Positions 11,164-21,548 of a stretch of 64,000 nucleotides of DNA are shown piece after piece; position 1 is the first letter of the stretch; each line of letters opens with the position of its first letter. The DNA lies in assembly GCA_037126765.1 (NCBI GenBank), contig JBBCBC010000034.1, positions 21,016,691 through 21,080,690 on the forward strand, written 5' to 3'. Made by a program: the position numbers and the translations under genes. The stretch comes from Stenogyne calaminthoides (lineage: Eukaryota > Streptophyta > Magnoliopsida > Lamiales > Lamiaceae). Below the pieces are notes generated by a model. The model saw only the letters and a program-made list of their open reading frames with translations, made no database searches and was not told where the DNA came from.

Positions 11164-13205
11164 TGTTGGTCCCGGTGCAAACGAGTCTTACACGTGTATG
11201 GGGGAGAATACACGTGTTCAGTGATTTTAAAACTTTTCTTTACTGAGGTCAACTTGGGTCAGGTTGTCCTGATGATTTGGTCCTGAGAAGCACAGATCGC
11301 CCTGAGTCAAAGTCTATCCGAGATGTTGATCCCGAAATGCTTTCAGATACCTCGAGATAATCCCAACCGATCCTCGAAGTTTTTTCAGAGATCCCGAGTC
11401 GCTTGGATCGATAACTAACTTATCAACCCTCGTAAGAGTAAGTTCAGTTTGGTAACTATCTCTTCTTCTAGCTACTCGATGTGCGGAATGGTTGGCCCTA
11501 AGTTTATACTGCTTTTAATGCTTTGCTGAAAACCTTCCTTTTTAATGGAATAGTGATTAGGCTGTGATTCAGTTATATGCAACTTTCAGTGGATTGATTC
11601 CAACTGAGTATCAGTGAAAATATGCTTTCAGTTTAAAGACAAGCAACAGTTAATCAAAGCAAAACAGAAAGCAAAGAACACAGCAAGTTATAGTGGTTCA
11701 GAGACTCAAGCTCCTACATCCACTCTCCCTGATCTCTTCAGAGAAATTCACTAATCACTTCCTAAGGTTTTCTGACTACCTCTGTAGTTTACTAACCTTT
11801 CTATTTTGAGCTTTCTGACTACCCCTGTAGTTTACTTACTCAAAACACACACAAGCTTTCTGACTATCCAAGATAGTTTACTCACTTCTTCTCTAGAGCT
11901 TTCTGACTACCTCAATGTAGTTTACTAACTCATTACAACTCCAACTCACCAACAATCACACTCAAACTACCTTACTAAGGGTTTGGGATTTCTTGGTTGG
12001 TTTCCAACTAGGATGAGATATCCTTTACAATTAAGAACAATGCAAAGGCTAGGATATCTCGACTAAGCTTTGGATATATCTTATCAAGCTAGGCTTAGTG
12101 AAATGAGCTCTCTTCGATATAAAGCACTTGGGAAATTCTTCGGTTTTCGAGTGCTTCAACTTGCAATAATAAGTTTGAGCTCTTGAGTTTCTTACAAATT
12201 TTCCGTAACCTTCAATGTAGATGGTCACAAGTATTTATAGGCAGGCACCAAGGTCACTCTTGAAAAACTATCCGTTGGAAGAGATAGCTTCGTGAGTTTC
12301 CTCTTATGGTGTGTGATGAACGGCTATATTTAGGGTTTGACACTCCCTAGCACGTTTTAGGTAAACTGCTTTTCATGTAGTTGGTCATCACTTTTTGCGA
12401 TCGAACATAGTACTACCGACATGCTTCAAAGACACTGTCGCTTTCGATGTCGATAAAAGTACAAAGGTCTTTTTCTTCTTGATTGGCTCTTATCTTCAGT
12501 TAAGTAGATAAACACAACGGCTCTTTTTGGTCAATATCTCTGAGTGATATAACCTTAACAACACTTTGTTTTAGTTCCTTTTGTCGCATCTCAATGTCTT
12601 GCGCCAATATCTATTTTTTCTAGGTGTCGCGTTCTTCTTAGTATTGTATCCTTGAGGATAGATATTTTTCGATTGCCTCGGAACATTGAGGTTTATCTTG
12701 AGCATTGATGCATTCTTTGAGTCTTGATAATTCTTGTGCCTTGATATCCTCATCTTCTGTCTTACGTGTCTTGAGTCTTGAGGTCTTGAGTCTTGAGACT
12801 CTTACGAGTCTTCGTGTCTTACGAGTCTTCCGCGGATATCTTGGTGATATCTTGAGTCTTCATCTTTGAGTCTTTAGTTTCTCGATTTCTCCTTTGAGTC
12901 TTGATTTCTCGATTTCTCCTTTGAGTCTTGATTTCTCGATTTCTCCTTTGAGTCTTGATTTCTCAATTTCTCCTTTGAGTCTTGATTTCTCGATTTCATC
13001 TTTTTGAAACCCGGTTTCTTGAAACTTCTTTGAGTCTTCAGAATCTAACCTGATCTATATCTGCTGACTATACATTTTGCAGATAACATCCTGAATACTC
13101 TAAAACTGAATCCTGACTCAACTATCAAGAATATCCTGAACATGTCATACTCAGGGGTTTTGGGATCTAATCAAAATCTATCTTTATTAAATTCATCTCC
13201 CAACA
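11164..13205 (-). repeat. 5' LTR of element 1
   Basis: The LTR begins TGTTGGGAGATG at 13205 and ends GGGACCAACA at 11164 on the minus strand, 2042 bp with TG...CA ends and an imperfect TGTTGG/CCAACA terminal repeat. A TATA box (ctataaatac, minus) sits at 12231-12240. The segment 11700-11950 repeats tttctgactacc-type units. 12681-13020 aligns with the left LTR but is heavily altered, whereas 13021-13200 is nearly identical to it. Confidence 0.93.
12231..12240 (-). promoter_or_regulatory. TATA box of the element 1 LTR
   Basis: The minus strand reads ctataaatac about 975 bp inside the LTR. The equivalent tataaatac motif recurs in the other SIRE-type LTRs of the window near 39125, 57540 and 63090, which supports it as the core promoter. 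Confidence 0.7.
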
Positions 13206-13213
13206 TTAACAAA

Positions 13214-13778
13214 TGTTATCGAGCTGGGCGAGCTCGACCCAGTTATTTGATTGGGCTCCTTCTCTAATGGATGAAATATTAATGAGCTTGGGCCGAATTA
13301 ATAGTGATACAACATTGTAAAATTTAATATATATGGAAACAAATCATAAAGATTTGTCATATATGGAATTTATACCCGTAGAGATTTATATTTAGGGAAT
13401 TAAATTAAAAGGGTTTAATTTAAATATAGATTAGAGATTTTATTTCCCAAATCGGGCCAACTTAAGTTTTAAGCTGGACCTCCCTATATATACAAGCTCT
13501 TGAGAATTCAAAAGCAACGTTACTTCATATTTTCTCCATAAGATCTAGAGTTTGAGTTTTTCCTAGCAAATTCATCTCGGGATTCAATGCTGAAAAATCC
13601 CTGCAAGTCCGTGATTGGGGATTATGTGAATACCGTAGTTGACAAATCTGCTCTCGAGTTACTGTAAGATTTCTCGTTATGATTATTGTAATCTATATGC
13701 AATTAACTGTTCGTTGTTGGTGAAAATTAATTTTCGTTGTGCATGTATTACGTGTTTACGTGCCTCTATATTCCAACA
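13214..13778. repeat. Possible solo LTR
   Basis: A 565-bp block starts tgttatcgagc and ends attccaaca (TG...CA). Inside is a TATA-like cctatatatac near 13483, as expected of an LTR promoter. The flanks acaaa and aaaat do not form a matching duplication, so the call rests on ends and promoter only. Element 1 is inserted 8 bp from its left edge. Confidence 0.3.
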
Positions 13779-13924
13779 AAAATCTGGAGATGTATGTGCC
13801 AGCGAGTTTTTAAACCCTCACAGCCTATGAGACCTTATAAAAAGGGGACTGAGGGCACGAAATTCAGGAGCCAACCCCCCCCACAAATTGGGGAACTCGG
13901 ATTCTGTGTAGGTTGAAGCGGGTC

Positions 13925-14254
13925 ATAATAAATTTTTCAATAAAATTCGCGTAAAGGAAGAACAACAAAACTCGCTTCGAGATCTGTGTTACTATAATGG
14001 CAAACTTATGTTACTATAAGTAAATGTATGTGGTACTGTAAGGAAGGATCAATGAAACATGACCCGTGGGTCAAAAGGAGAAGCACATAAACATAGAGAG
14101 AAATCTTCGTGGATTATTTGCAGGTCGGACTAGATCAAACGAATATTTCTATAAAATTCGCGCAAAGGCGAAACAACAGATCTTGCTCCGAAATATGTGT
14201 TACTATAAGGGCAAACACATTTTACTATAAGTTTATGTATGTATTACTGTAAGG
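13925..14254. repeat. Diverged direct repeat of about 115 bp
   Basis: 13925-14045 and 14140-14254 are similar. Both contain aaaattcgcg, then an aacaaca stretch, then gtgttactataa, and end in actgtaagga, with a spacing of about 210 bp. No coding potential is seen. 14255-14840 is AT-rich, with short repeats of the ttactataag motif and a weak 78-codon frame that I do not accept. Confidence 0.6.
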
Positions 14255-14839
14255 ACAACTAACACATACTTATTTTTTCAGTATACAAATTTTTTTGTAA
14301 GCAAGTGAAATTTGTACTATTATACACACACAAATGTGTTACTGTAAGGAGAAAGATGTGCTAATGTATGAACAAAAAACACTTCATCTATTTTCATTTA
14401 CTTCCGCCTCTGTTTTTTATTTGTTTCTCCTTTTGACATGTGACCAACATTTAATTAGTAAAAATATATTTATTTCATATTATCATGTAGCAACATGTGA
14501 TTGCCGTTCGCGATTTTTTGAAAAAATCTGCTTGACCCGGTTCAATCTGCGCAGAATCCACGAATTTTGAGTTCATTTCCATTTAAACTAAAATTTCACA
14601 GGAAAGATCCCCAATCATACATTGAATAGAAGACAAAGTCTCATGTGCAATTAGTGCACGGATCCTACCCATGTATCCATAAAACATGTATAATATATTT
14701 AATGGATCATGTATTTTCTTTAAATGAGTTATTCAGTTGCATTAGTGCACGGTGCACTTGAGTGCACAAAAGACTCACTCTTAATAGAATTATAAAATTG
14801 CCAAAAGATTTGCTTTTACCAATATAAAAATAAAATTAA

Positions 14840-15049
14840 TCCCCTATATTACTAATAGGGAGTTTTTCTTGATGATGTGTCAACTCTACATTGATTTAAC
14901 CTATATGTCATTCTAGGAGAAGTTTGGTGTATATGTCACTAAAATAAATCCTACATGTCACTAAAAATAAGTCCTACATGTCACTAAAAATAAATCCTAT
15001 GTGTAATTCTATTTTTATATATCCTAAACAATCCCCTATCCCCTTTATA
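14840..15049 (+). mobile_element. Helitron head-like fragment with short tandem repeat
   Basis: It begins tcccctatattactaatagg and resembles the 5' end of the Helitron that starts 210 bp downstream (both continue with gatgtgtcaa and tgtcattc). 14931-15005 holds three copies of a 23-27-bp unit, catgtcactaaaaataa. No 3' terminus is present, so it is a 5' fragment. Confidence 0.45.
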
Positions 15050-15708
15050 TCTCTCTATATATTAATAGGGGTTTTTTTTTTCAATGATGTGTCAATTTCA
15101 TGTTAATTTAATTAATGTGTCATTCAATGAAAAATTTAATTACACATGTCATTTTTATGTGTTATTTTTATAAAATATGTAATTCATATTTATTATTTTA
15201 TGTTTAATTTAACTATATAATATTATTCATTTATTTGGTAATTTTTTGTTTGACTTAATTTAAGATAAAAAAAACTATTCATTCTAAATGTATTTTATCT
15301 TAGTGTGAATTATATTCAATTATTAATTTCTTAATAAATAATTTTATTTTATAATTGCTCTTATGTATATCTTAACATATTTTATGTGAAAAAAGTATTT
15401 TATATTATAATTCATTAACTTTTTTAAATTATTACATGTTAATTAATTTATTGGTCTTTTCTTAGTCGATTTATTTTGTTTTGATTTGTAGGTTTCAACT
15501 TCACACTAACATGGATAAATAATATTTGACACAATAATCTTATCCCAAGATTTAAGAAAATTTACTAATTATACACCTTAAAAAATTATTAATATATATT
15601 TAATGAATTTATATACAAATTTGTATTTTTAATTATTAAATATATTATTTATTAAAAATATTATAATTTTTAATTAGAAAATCGCGTAACACGCGGGCAC
15701 TAAACTAG
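15050..15708 (+). mobile_element. Non-autonomous Helitron
   Basis: The element runs from TCTCTCTATATATTAATAGG at 15050 to CTAG at 15708. It is preceded by A and followed by T, as expected for insertion into an AT dinucleotide. A short hairpin with stem cgcgt/acgcg and a 3-nt loop lies about 11 nt before the CTAG end. It is 659 bp of AT-rich DNA without ORFs, so it would depend on a RepHel protein supplied elsewhere. 15709-15965 after it shows no feature. Confidence 0.7.
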
Positions 15709-16501
15709 TAGATATATATTTATAAAGCTCGAAAAATGAGCTTGAGCTCGACTCACTGAACAACTCAATAAATTCGAGCCTGACTTGGCTGAGTCAATAT
15801 CCTGCAATAACAAGTATTTTCCTTCCACTTCTCAAATAAATGGGAAAAAATGCTATAAATCTTACTACTACGTAGACCTTACAAACCATCAATGAATGAA
15901 CTCACAGACCTTGAAATAGAACTTCAATTTTAAAACTCACGGATAACACAGTTATCACTAAATGACACTAATACACATTTGGACTTCGACAGCTGTTAAA
16001 AAAGCCCTTAGAGAGCGGTTATAACAGTTGTCCAAGCTTGAACAGCTATTAAAAAACTGTTGTCCAAAAGTTGGGCTTGGACAGCGGTTTTCAACCGCAT
16101 TGCAAAGAGGGGCTTGGACAGCGGTTATTAACAGCTGTCTAACTTTTTTTTTTTATAAATTCGTTTATTATGTTAGATAGACAGCGGTTATTAACCACTG
16201 TCCAATATCATTTTTTTTATTATTAATTTATATTTTAAAAATCCTATAATAAAACTATAAACCAAAACTTATATATACGTACAATATCATAAACCATAAA
16301 CCAACAATCCTGTAATAAAACCATAAACCAAAACTTATACCACATATATATATATACCAAAATATCAAATAAATAAACATACACATCATGAAATAAATAA
16401 ACATACAATCATAAACATACGTCCAATACACCAAAAACATGAAATATATATCATCACAAATATATAATTTAATTACATGCTACCAAAATTTCAAACAACG
16501 A

Positions 16502-17262
16502 TCACTCAATATTGTATGAATATAAGAATCGATTGGAAAGGTACCCCGTCCAATCGTTTTTCCATTTCTCCAGTCTTTTCTTAGAGTAAGACTTGAGCTC
16601 ACGTTCATAGACAAACTGCAAACAACGAATCAATCAATATAGTATGAATTTTTATTCAATCAATAATAATTTAAATAAATCGATAAATTGACTGACATTG
16701 AGAGGAATGTTCGTTAGAGAAGCGCGGATTATATCTTCAATAAAGCAACAAACAAAATGTCCACAATGTTCATTATCTCGTTGCCTCGGAACCTGTTGAT
16801 TAACAATTATAATCACGTATTACAATTATGATTTCTTTCTATTAATTTGATAATTTACTAAATTAAATTTACCTTAATGTTAATCCAGTTCACTTTATTT
16901 AACTTAAATCTTGAACCTTGACTCTGAAGGCGACTCCGATACATCGTCATCACACTATTATTATTATAATTAAAAAATAAAAATAGATTAAATATGCATA
17001 ATTTTAAAAGTAAAACAAATCATTGTATAGAATATTAAAAATGAACTTACGCTTCCATATATGAAACGAGATCAGGGCGATTTGAATAAACTCCATCCTG
17101 AGCTGGGTCCATAAAATACACACTTAATGTATTCATATGTATGGCGACCAGCACCCAATGGTTCATATATTATATTGAGACATGATCCTATGCGCCATGA
17201 TCTCCATCAGAATATCCATCATCATCCCTATCATCTCCGGGATATGGCAAACGAGACATGAT
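16502..17262 (-). pseudogene. Ulp1-type SUMO protease relic carried by CACTA
   Basis: Four minus-strand exons can be traced: about 17165-17051 (donor gtaagt), 16954-16873 (acceptor tag, donor gtaaat), 16792 to about 16701 (acceptor cag, donor gtcagt) and 16615-16502 (acceptor gcag, stop TGA). Together they give the C48 core of about 130 residues: NHWVLVAIHMN with the catalytic His, VYFMDP with the Asp, RQRDNEHCGHFVC with the Gln and the nucleophilic Cys, then the Lys-rich KKRLEKWKNDW tail. All four active-site residues survive. Upstream, in frame with NHW, is a possible N-terminus MSRLPYPGDDRDDGYSDGD (from about 17258), separated by a TAG and a TAA. C48 peptidases remove SUMO from proteins. 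Plant DNA transposons, Mutator types especially, are known to carry such genes. As read here it is broken. Confidence 0.75.
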
Positions 17263-17821
17263 CCTGTAAAGCAGAAGAAACAACATTTAATAAACAAAAA
17301 ACAAACAATATTCAATAAACTATAGGAACTAGAGATGCCTATAGGAAAGACAATATGAAGATTGCTTCTCAAAACAATTATCTTAAAGTATTAAACCTAA
17401 AAGCATACCTAACCATACTTAATCAACATTCATTTTAATTTTCTAATTTTGAAATCCTTCCAATTTTTCACTCATTCACAATTTTTGTTACTTCTCAAGA
17501 CAATATGTATCCTAATGTATCACCATTAATCATCATTAATCATTAATCACTATCCATTCATTAAATTAATAACCAAAATATATCCTAATGTATTAATCCT
17601 AATTTATGCTTAAATCCTCACACAAGCATATTATCAAACACCTTAAGTGCATTATTCATCTCTAACAAAATGCTCATTTCTAACACTAACAAAAATTCAT
17701 TCAAGCCACTAACAACAATTAATCCAATCTACTAACAACAATATAATTAAACCAACATTAATCCCACACTAACAACAATTAATCATAACAAATTAGCTAT
17801 ATATATCCTAACAATTAATCC

Positions 17822-17838
17822 CAAACATATATATATAA

Positions 17839-17892
<54 letters not shown>

Positions 17893-18059
17893 TAACAATT
17901 AATCTCAAACATATATATATATAAACACAATATTTATATATATATCCTAACAATTAATCCCAAACACATATATAAATAAACACATGCAATATATATATAT
18001 ATATATATATAAGAAAAAATATTGTTATATATATACGGAGTTTGGTAATGCAAGCTTGT

Positions 18060-18092
<33 letters not shown>
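17822..18092. repeat. AT microsatellites
   Basis: Long runs of (AT)n at about 17848-17891, 17995-18012 and 18064-18092, separated by repeats of tcctaacaattaatc. They lie inside the CACTA element between the protease relic and the GC-rich block. Confidence 0.9.
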
Positions 18093-18096
<4 letters not shown>

Positions 18097-18114
18097 AAAA
18101 ATACCTATATATAT

Positions 18115-18380
18115 ATGGAGGAGGAAGGCGGCGACAATAGGGGGGGAGGATGGATGACGGGCGGGCGGGGTAGCGGAGGGCAAGCGGGCAGGGGGGGAGA
18201 GGGAGGGAGGAGGCCGGCGCGCGACGATTTGGGGGAGAGGGAGAAGCTAGGTCAACAACGACGGTGGCGATTTGGTTGGAGGAGAAAACCGACGACGGCG
18301 CGCGATTTGGGTGAGAGGGAGGAGCTAGGTCTTCGATCGGTTTGCGGCGATTTGGGAGGAGAGGAATAATTGGGTAGAAG
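18115..18380 (-). promoter_or_regulatory. GC-rich leader-like block in the CACTA element
   Basis: Very GC-rich compared with its surroundings. Read on the minus strand it has the pyrimidine-rich, TCTCCCTCTC-bearing look of a plant 5' leader and includes two copies of an acctagct unit. It lies upstream of the protease relic on the same strand, so it may be that gene's promoter or leader. Plus-strand open frames here are composition artefacts (Gly/Arg only). Confidence 0.4.
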
Positions 18381-18683
18381 AAATGAAGGCAAAGTTGTTA
18401 CGCACGCTGCGACGCTTAGTCGATATATCTGATAAAAAAAAAAAAAAGACAGCGGTTATTAACCGCTGTCCAAGTGTTTACTTAGACCACGGTTATTAAC
18501 TGCTGTGCAAGTGAACTTGCAATTCGGTTTAAAACCGCTTTCCAAGTTTTATTCTTGGACAGCGGTTTCAAACCGCTGTCTTTTTTTTTTTTAATAAAAC
18601 CGCTCTCCAAGCTATAACTTGGAGAGCTGTTTGAAAAAAGAGTTGTCCAAGTGTAGCTGTGCAAGCCTAAATGTGTAGTAGTG

Positions 18684-20350
18684 TGAAGTTATTGAACACC
18701 GAAAAATAAAAGGAGAAGAATAATCAATATTTAAACAACAAACTAGTCTGCATCAATAATGAGAGAATCATAAAAGGTTAGTAAAATTACAAACCTCTCA
18801 ACAATTAATATTCTCGTTCACTGGATCTTGCATGAGATCTTCTCACGATGAGATCGATGGAACATAATTTAGAGATACTAGTATTTTAATACTTTGGAGG
18901 ATGGATGTCAATTTGTACTAATTTGTGAACCGTCTCACCATGGTATCGTCTCACACAAGTTCCATCTCACGATGAGACGGAACAAAATTTAAAAATGATG
19001 TTACACAATTTTTTGTCATTTAAAAAATGCAATAGATAGGTATTTTTCAAATGTGTCATATGCAAATGGTTCATACAAGCCAGGAGAATACTTTGAAAAT
19101 CTTCTTATGACGATAAAAAGTGTTAATATTGAATACTTTACTTCTGGAAATACGTACCCAGAAAGAATATGCTTATTCAAAGTTCACCACTCTGATGAAG
19201 AATGGGGAATATCTCCACATGTGGAAAAGAAGTTATACATCCTATCCAAAAAAACAATTTTAAAGTTAATTATTCGGATTACATAGAAGGATCTTATAAA
19301 AAGAGTCACTAATCACACCCCATAATCCTCCATTCACACTTCATAATATTTAAGACTGAAATAGACATACAAAAAATGACTATAATGCCCTGATATAAAT
19401 TAATATAAAATTAGATTTTATTTATATAAGTTATCTGTAAATTATAAACGCTAAAACATTTATTTCTTGGAATTCGCGCCCATAAATCCTTTATTTTATT
19501 TATTCAATTTCAATCATCATAGTCACGGAACGTGAAAGTACAAACGAACACATTAATGTAAGTGTTTATAAGTTTTTTTATTTTATTTTTTTTTATCAAT
19601 TTTTATGCAAAACCTTTGGTACTTTTAGGATTTAATCGCGCCACTGTTCGGTCAAAATCGCGACTGAACGTAGGCGAGAGATTACTCAGCGTAAACTACC
19701 GTGAAAAAATAAAAATATTGGTAGTGCTCGGTACAATGGGCCGAATGATAATGAATCCGTGCATGATTAGTCGGACGAACACCAGTGAGTGTATACATGG
19801 CCTTACGGCCGAACACACGTGAATTTGTATAAATTTGTTACCTTTGAATGGTCGATTTTCAGCCATTGTTCTTGAGTTTACCTTCGATTTTATTCTATGG
19901 GAATCAAAGCGGAAGACCTTTTTTTTTTCCACACGCACGCTGCTGTTGGAGTGGGGAAGAAGTGATTTTATTTTTTGGGAAGAAGTGTATAATAGTATTA
20001 ATTTGGGTTTGTTTAGTAATACTAATTAATTTTAAATTTTTAATAGTGTGAGATTTAGTAATTTTATATCTTTTAATTAAGTTATTTACGTAAGTTTTAG
20101 AGCTGCTCGATCAATAATTTTATATCTTTTAATTATGTTATTTACGTAAGTTTTAGTAATTCTTCCATGGGCCTTGTACATGGGCCTTTGAATGCTTATA
20201 AATAGTTATTATTGAACCCTAGCAAGATTATTCACGGATTATTACGTATTGTGCAACTTTGGTTGTGGCAGAGATTTATCTCTGGGCCTCTTTTAAGGAT
20301 TTTTATTGTAGTATAGTTCTTTATTAATTGTTACTGGTCTTCACTCTATC
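18684..20350. other. Intergenic stretch with MITE remnants
   Basis: 18830-18985 holds several inverted tctcacgatgagac motifs, a pattern also seen near 28160, 32860 and 33300; this looks like a decayed MITE family. 19300-20350 is AT-rich. I found no gene apart from the doubtful frame at 19053-19286. Confidence 0.4.
19053..19286 (+). CDS. Unrecognised 77-codon ORF, possibly an exon relic
   Basis: The frame has unusually protein-like composition for this AT-rich region (ANGSYKPGEYFENLL, YPERICLFKVHHSDEEWG). It starts with ATG but has no recognisable domain, and no splice partner is visible around it. It could be a captured exon of a transposon-borne gene or chance. I do not assign a function. 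Confidence 0.25.
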   Translation: MSYANGSYKPGEYFENLLMTIKSVNIEYFTSGNTYPERICLFKVHHSDEEWGISPHVEKKLYILSKKTILKLIIRIT

Positions 20351-21548
20351 AAAGTGGTCACGACCTGCCGCCTTTTTCTTCCTGACAAACACGAGAGCAA
20401 TGACTGAAAAAGAGAGGTTTGAAAAGATAGAGACTAATAACCCTTGATTTTATAGGGCCTTCAAATTTTAATTTATCATGTCTAACTTGATCTTTGATTT
20501 TGACTACCAATAATAATATACCAATAATAATATCAAATGCACTTTCGCATTCTAGAAACCAATTAGATAACCAGTTGATCAGCTTCATCCCTTTGTCTCC
20601 TCAATCATAGGTGGTCCATCTCAGCACACCCTTTTTTCTGAACTTTGGTGTGAGAAAACCAATGAGAATTTGTTCAGTATTACGATGTAACATATCCTTG
20701 TTTCACAAGATCAACTGCTAACTTGGGGCATTGCAAAGTTTGACCCTTAGTTTTTGTTGCATATGTAACACCACACTCTTACAACTATTTTCACTTGTCA
20801 ACTAATAATAAGGCTTGCACTTACTTTGTGAATTTGACAAAGGATTTCAAATCTATAACAATGAATTTACTTGCTTTGAGTGAAACGCAATAATTTTTAA
20901 CTCATTTGAAATTTTGGGTTCCAAATTCAAGTTCCTGATCAAATCAACTTAGGGACTAAGAATTAAAATATTGTAGAAACTAACTTACTTTTCAGGTTGC
21001 TTCTTCCTTATTATACAGAAGAAGGCGGATTAACCATGTTCTCTCACAAAGTAAATTGTTCTCGCATGAGGTAAATTAACATTTTGTTTATTTTTGTGGG
21101 TTGTTGCAAATATTAGAAAGCTTGAATTACAACGGAATAATGCACACTTTGGTACAATTGATTGAGAGAGTTAACTGTCATATGATATCTTGATTGGACT
21201 GACTTGGATATGTTTGTGAAGACTACATATATTTGAAAGTGAGGCCAAGTCCTTTGAGAAGTTCTTACTTCAATATGCTCAGCACTTTTGCAGGTAGATG
21301 ATTCATGAATAGAGACTTGCTGAATTTCAGGTAAGGAGAAAAGTACATCACCTGTATACCTAATTCAAATCTTCTTTCACAATAATAAAGGGAAAGAAAA
21401 TTAAAATATCATATATATTCAATCAACTATTCCTTTCATGCAACTTCAATAATGTTAATACTAGCTAGATCGTAGTCCTAGTCCTCATTGAAAGCATGGA
21501 AAGCATGAAACAAGTTTTCTTAGTCCTCTAAATTTTGTCCCTTGCATT
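20351..21548. other. 3' flank of the transporter pseudogene
   Basis: About 1.2 kb of AT-rich sequence with no ORF or repeat that I can identify. Because the neighbouring gene is transcribed toward it, part may be its 3' untranslated region and terminator. Confidence 0.4.

Larger units (their letters stand above)
1..13205 (-). mobile_element. SIRE/Maximus-type Ty1-copia retrotransposon, element 1
   Basis: Read on the minus strand the order is 5' LTR (11164-13205), primer binding site, gag, protease, integrase, reverse transcriptase, RNase H, a long extra ORF, polypurine tract and 3' LTR (1 to about 537, cut by the window start). PR-INT-RT-RH order defines Ty1/copia. The 10.6-kb internal region, a long coding region between RNase H and the 3' LTR, and a large gag are hallmarks of the SIRE lineage. 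Coding parts carry many stops and frameshifts, so the copy is dead. The 5-bp flank outside the 5' LTR is ttaac; its partner lies outside the window. Lineage placement is by architecture and motif reading only. Confidence 0.9.
15966..18683 (-). mobile_element. CACTA (EnSpm) transposon with TGA target duplication
   Basis: The left end is CACTAATACACATTT at 15966 and the right end is the inverse of CACTACTACACATTT at 18683. A perfect 3-bp duplication, TGA, lies at 15963-15965 and 18684-18686. Subterminal regions are full of direct and inverted copies of ttggacagcggtt and aaccgctgtcc (15985-16205 and 18445-18665), the usual transposase-binding architecture of CACTA elements. The 2.7-kb body has no transposase but carries a minus-strand relic of a Ulp1 protease, so it is non-autonomous. 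A GC-rich block at 18115-18380 looks like a promoter or 5' leader on the minus strand. Confidence 0.9.

Noticed and set aside
18115..18369. 84-codon Gly/Arg-rich plus-strand frame
   Set aside because: Produced by GC-rich low-complexity DNA; the block looks like a minus-strand leader and encodes no domain.
20160..20350. LTR end followed by a primer site
   Set aside because: A TATA-like tataaata is present, but the sequence after it does not match a tRNA complement and no gag follows.
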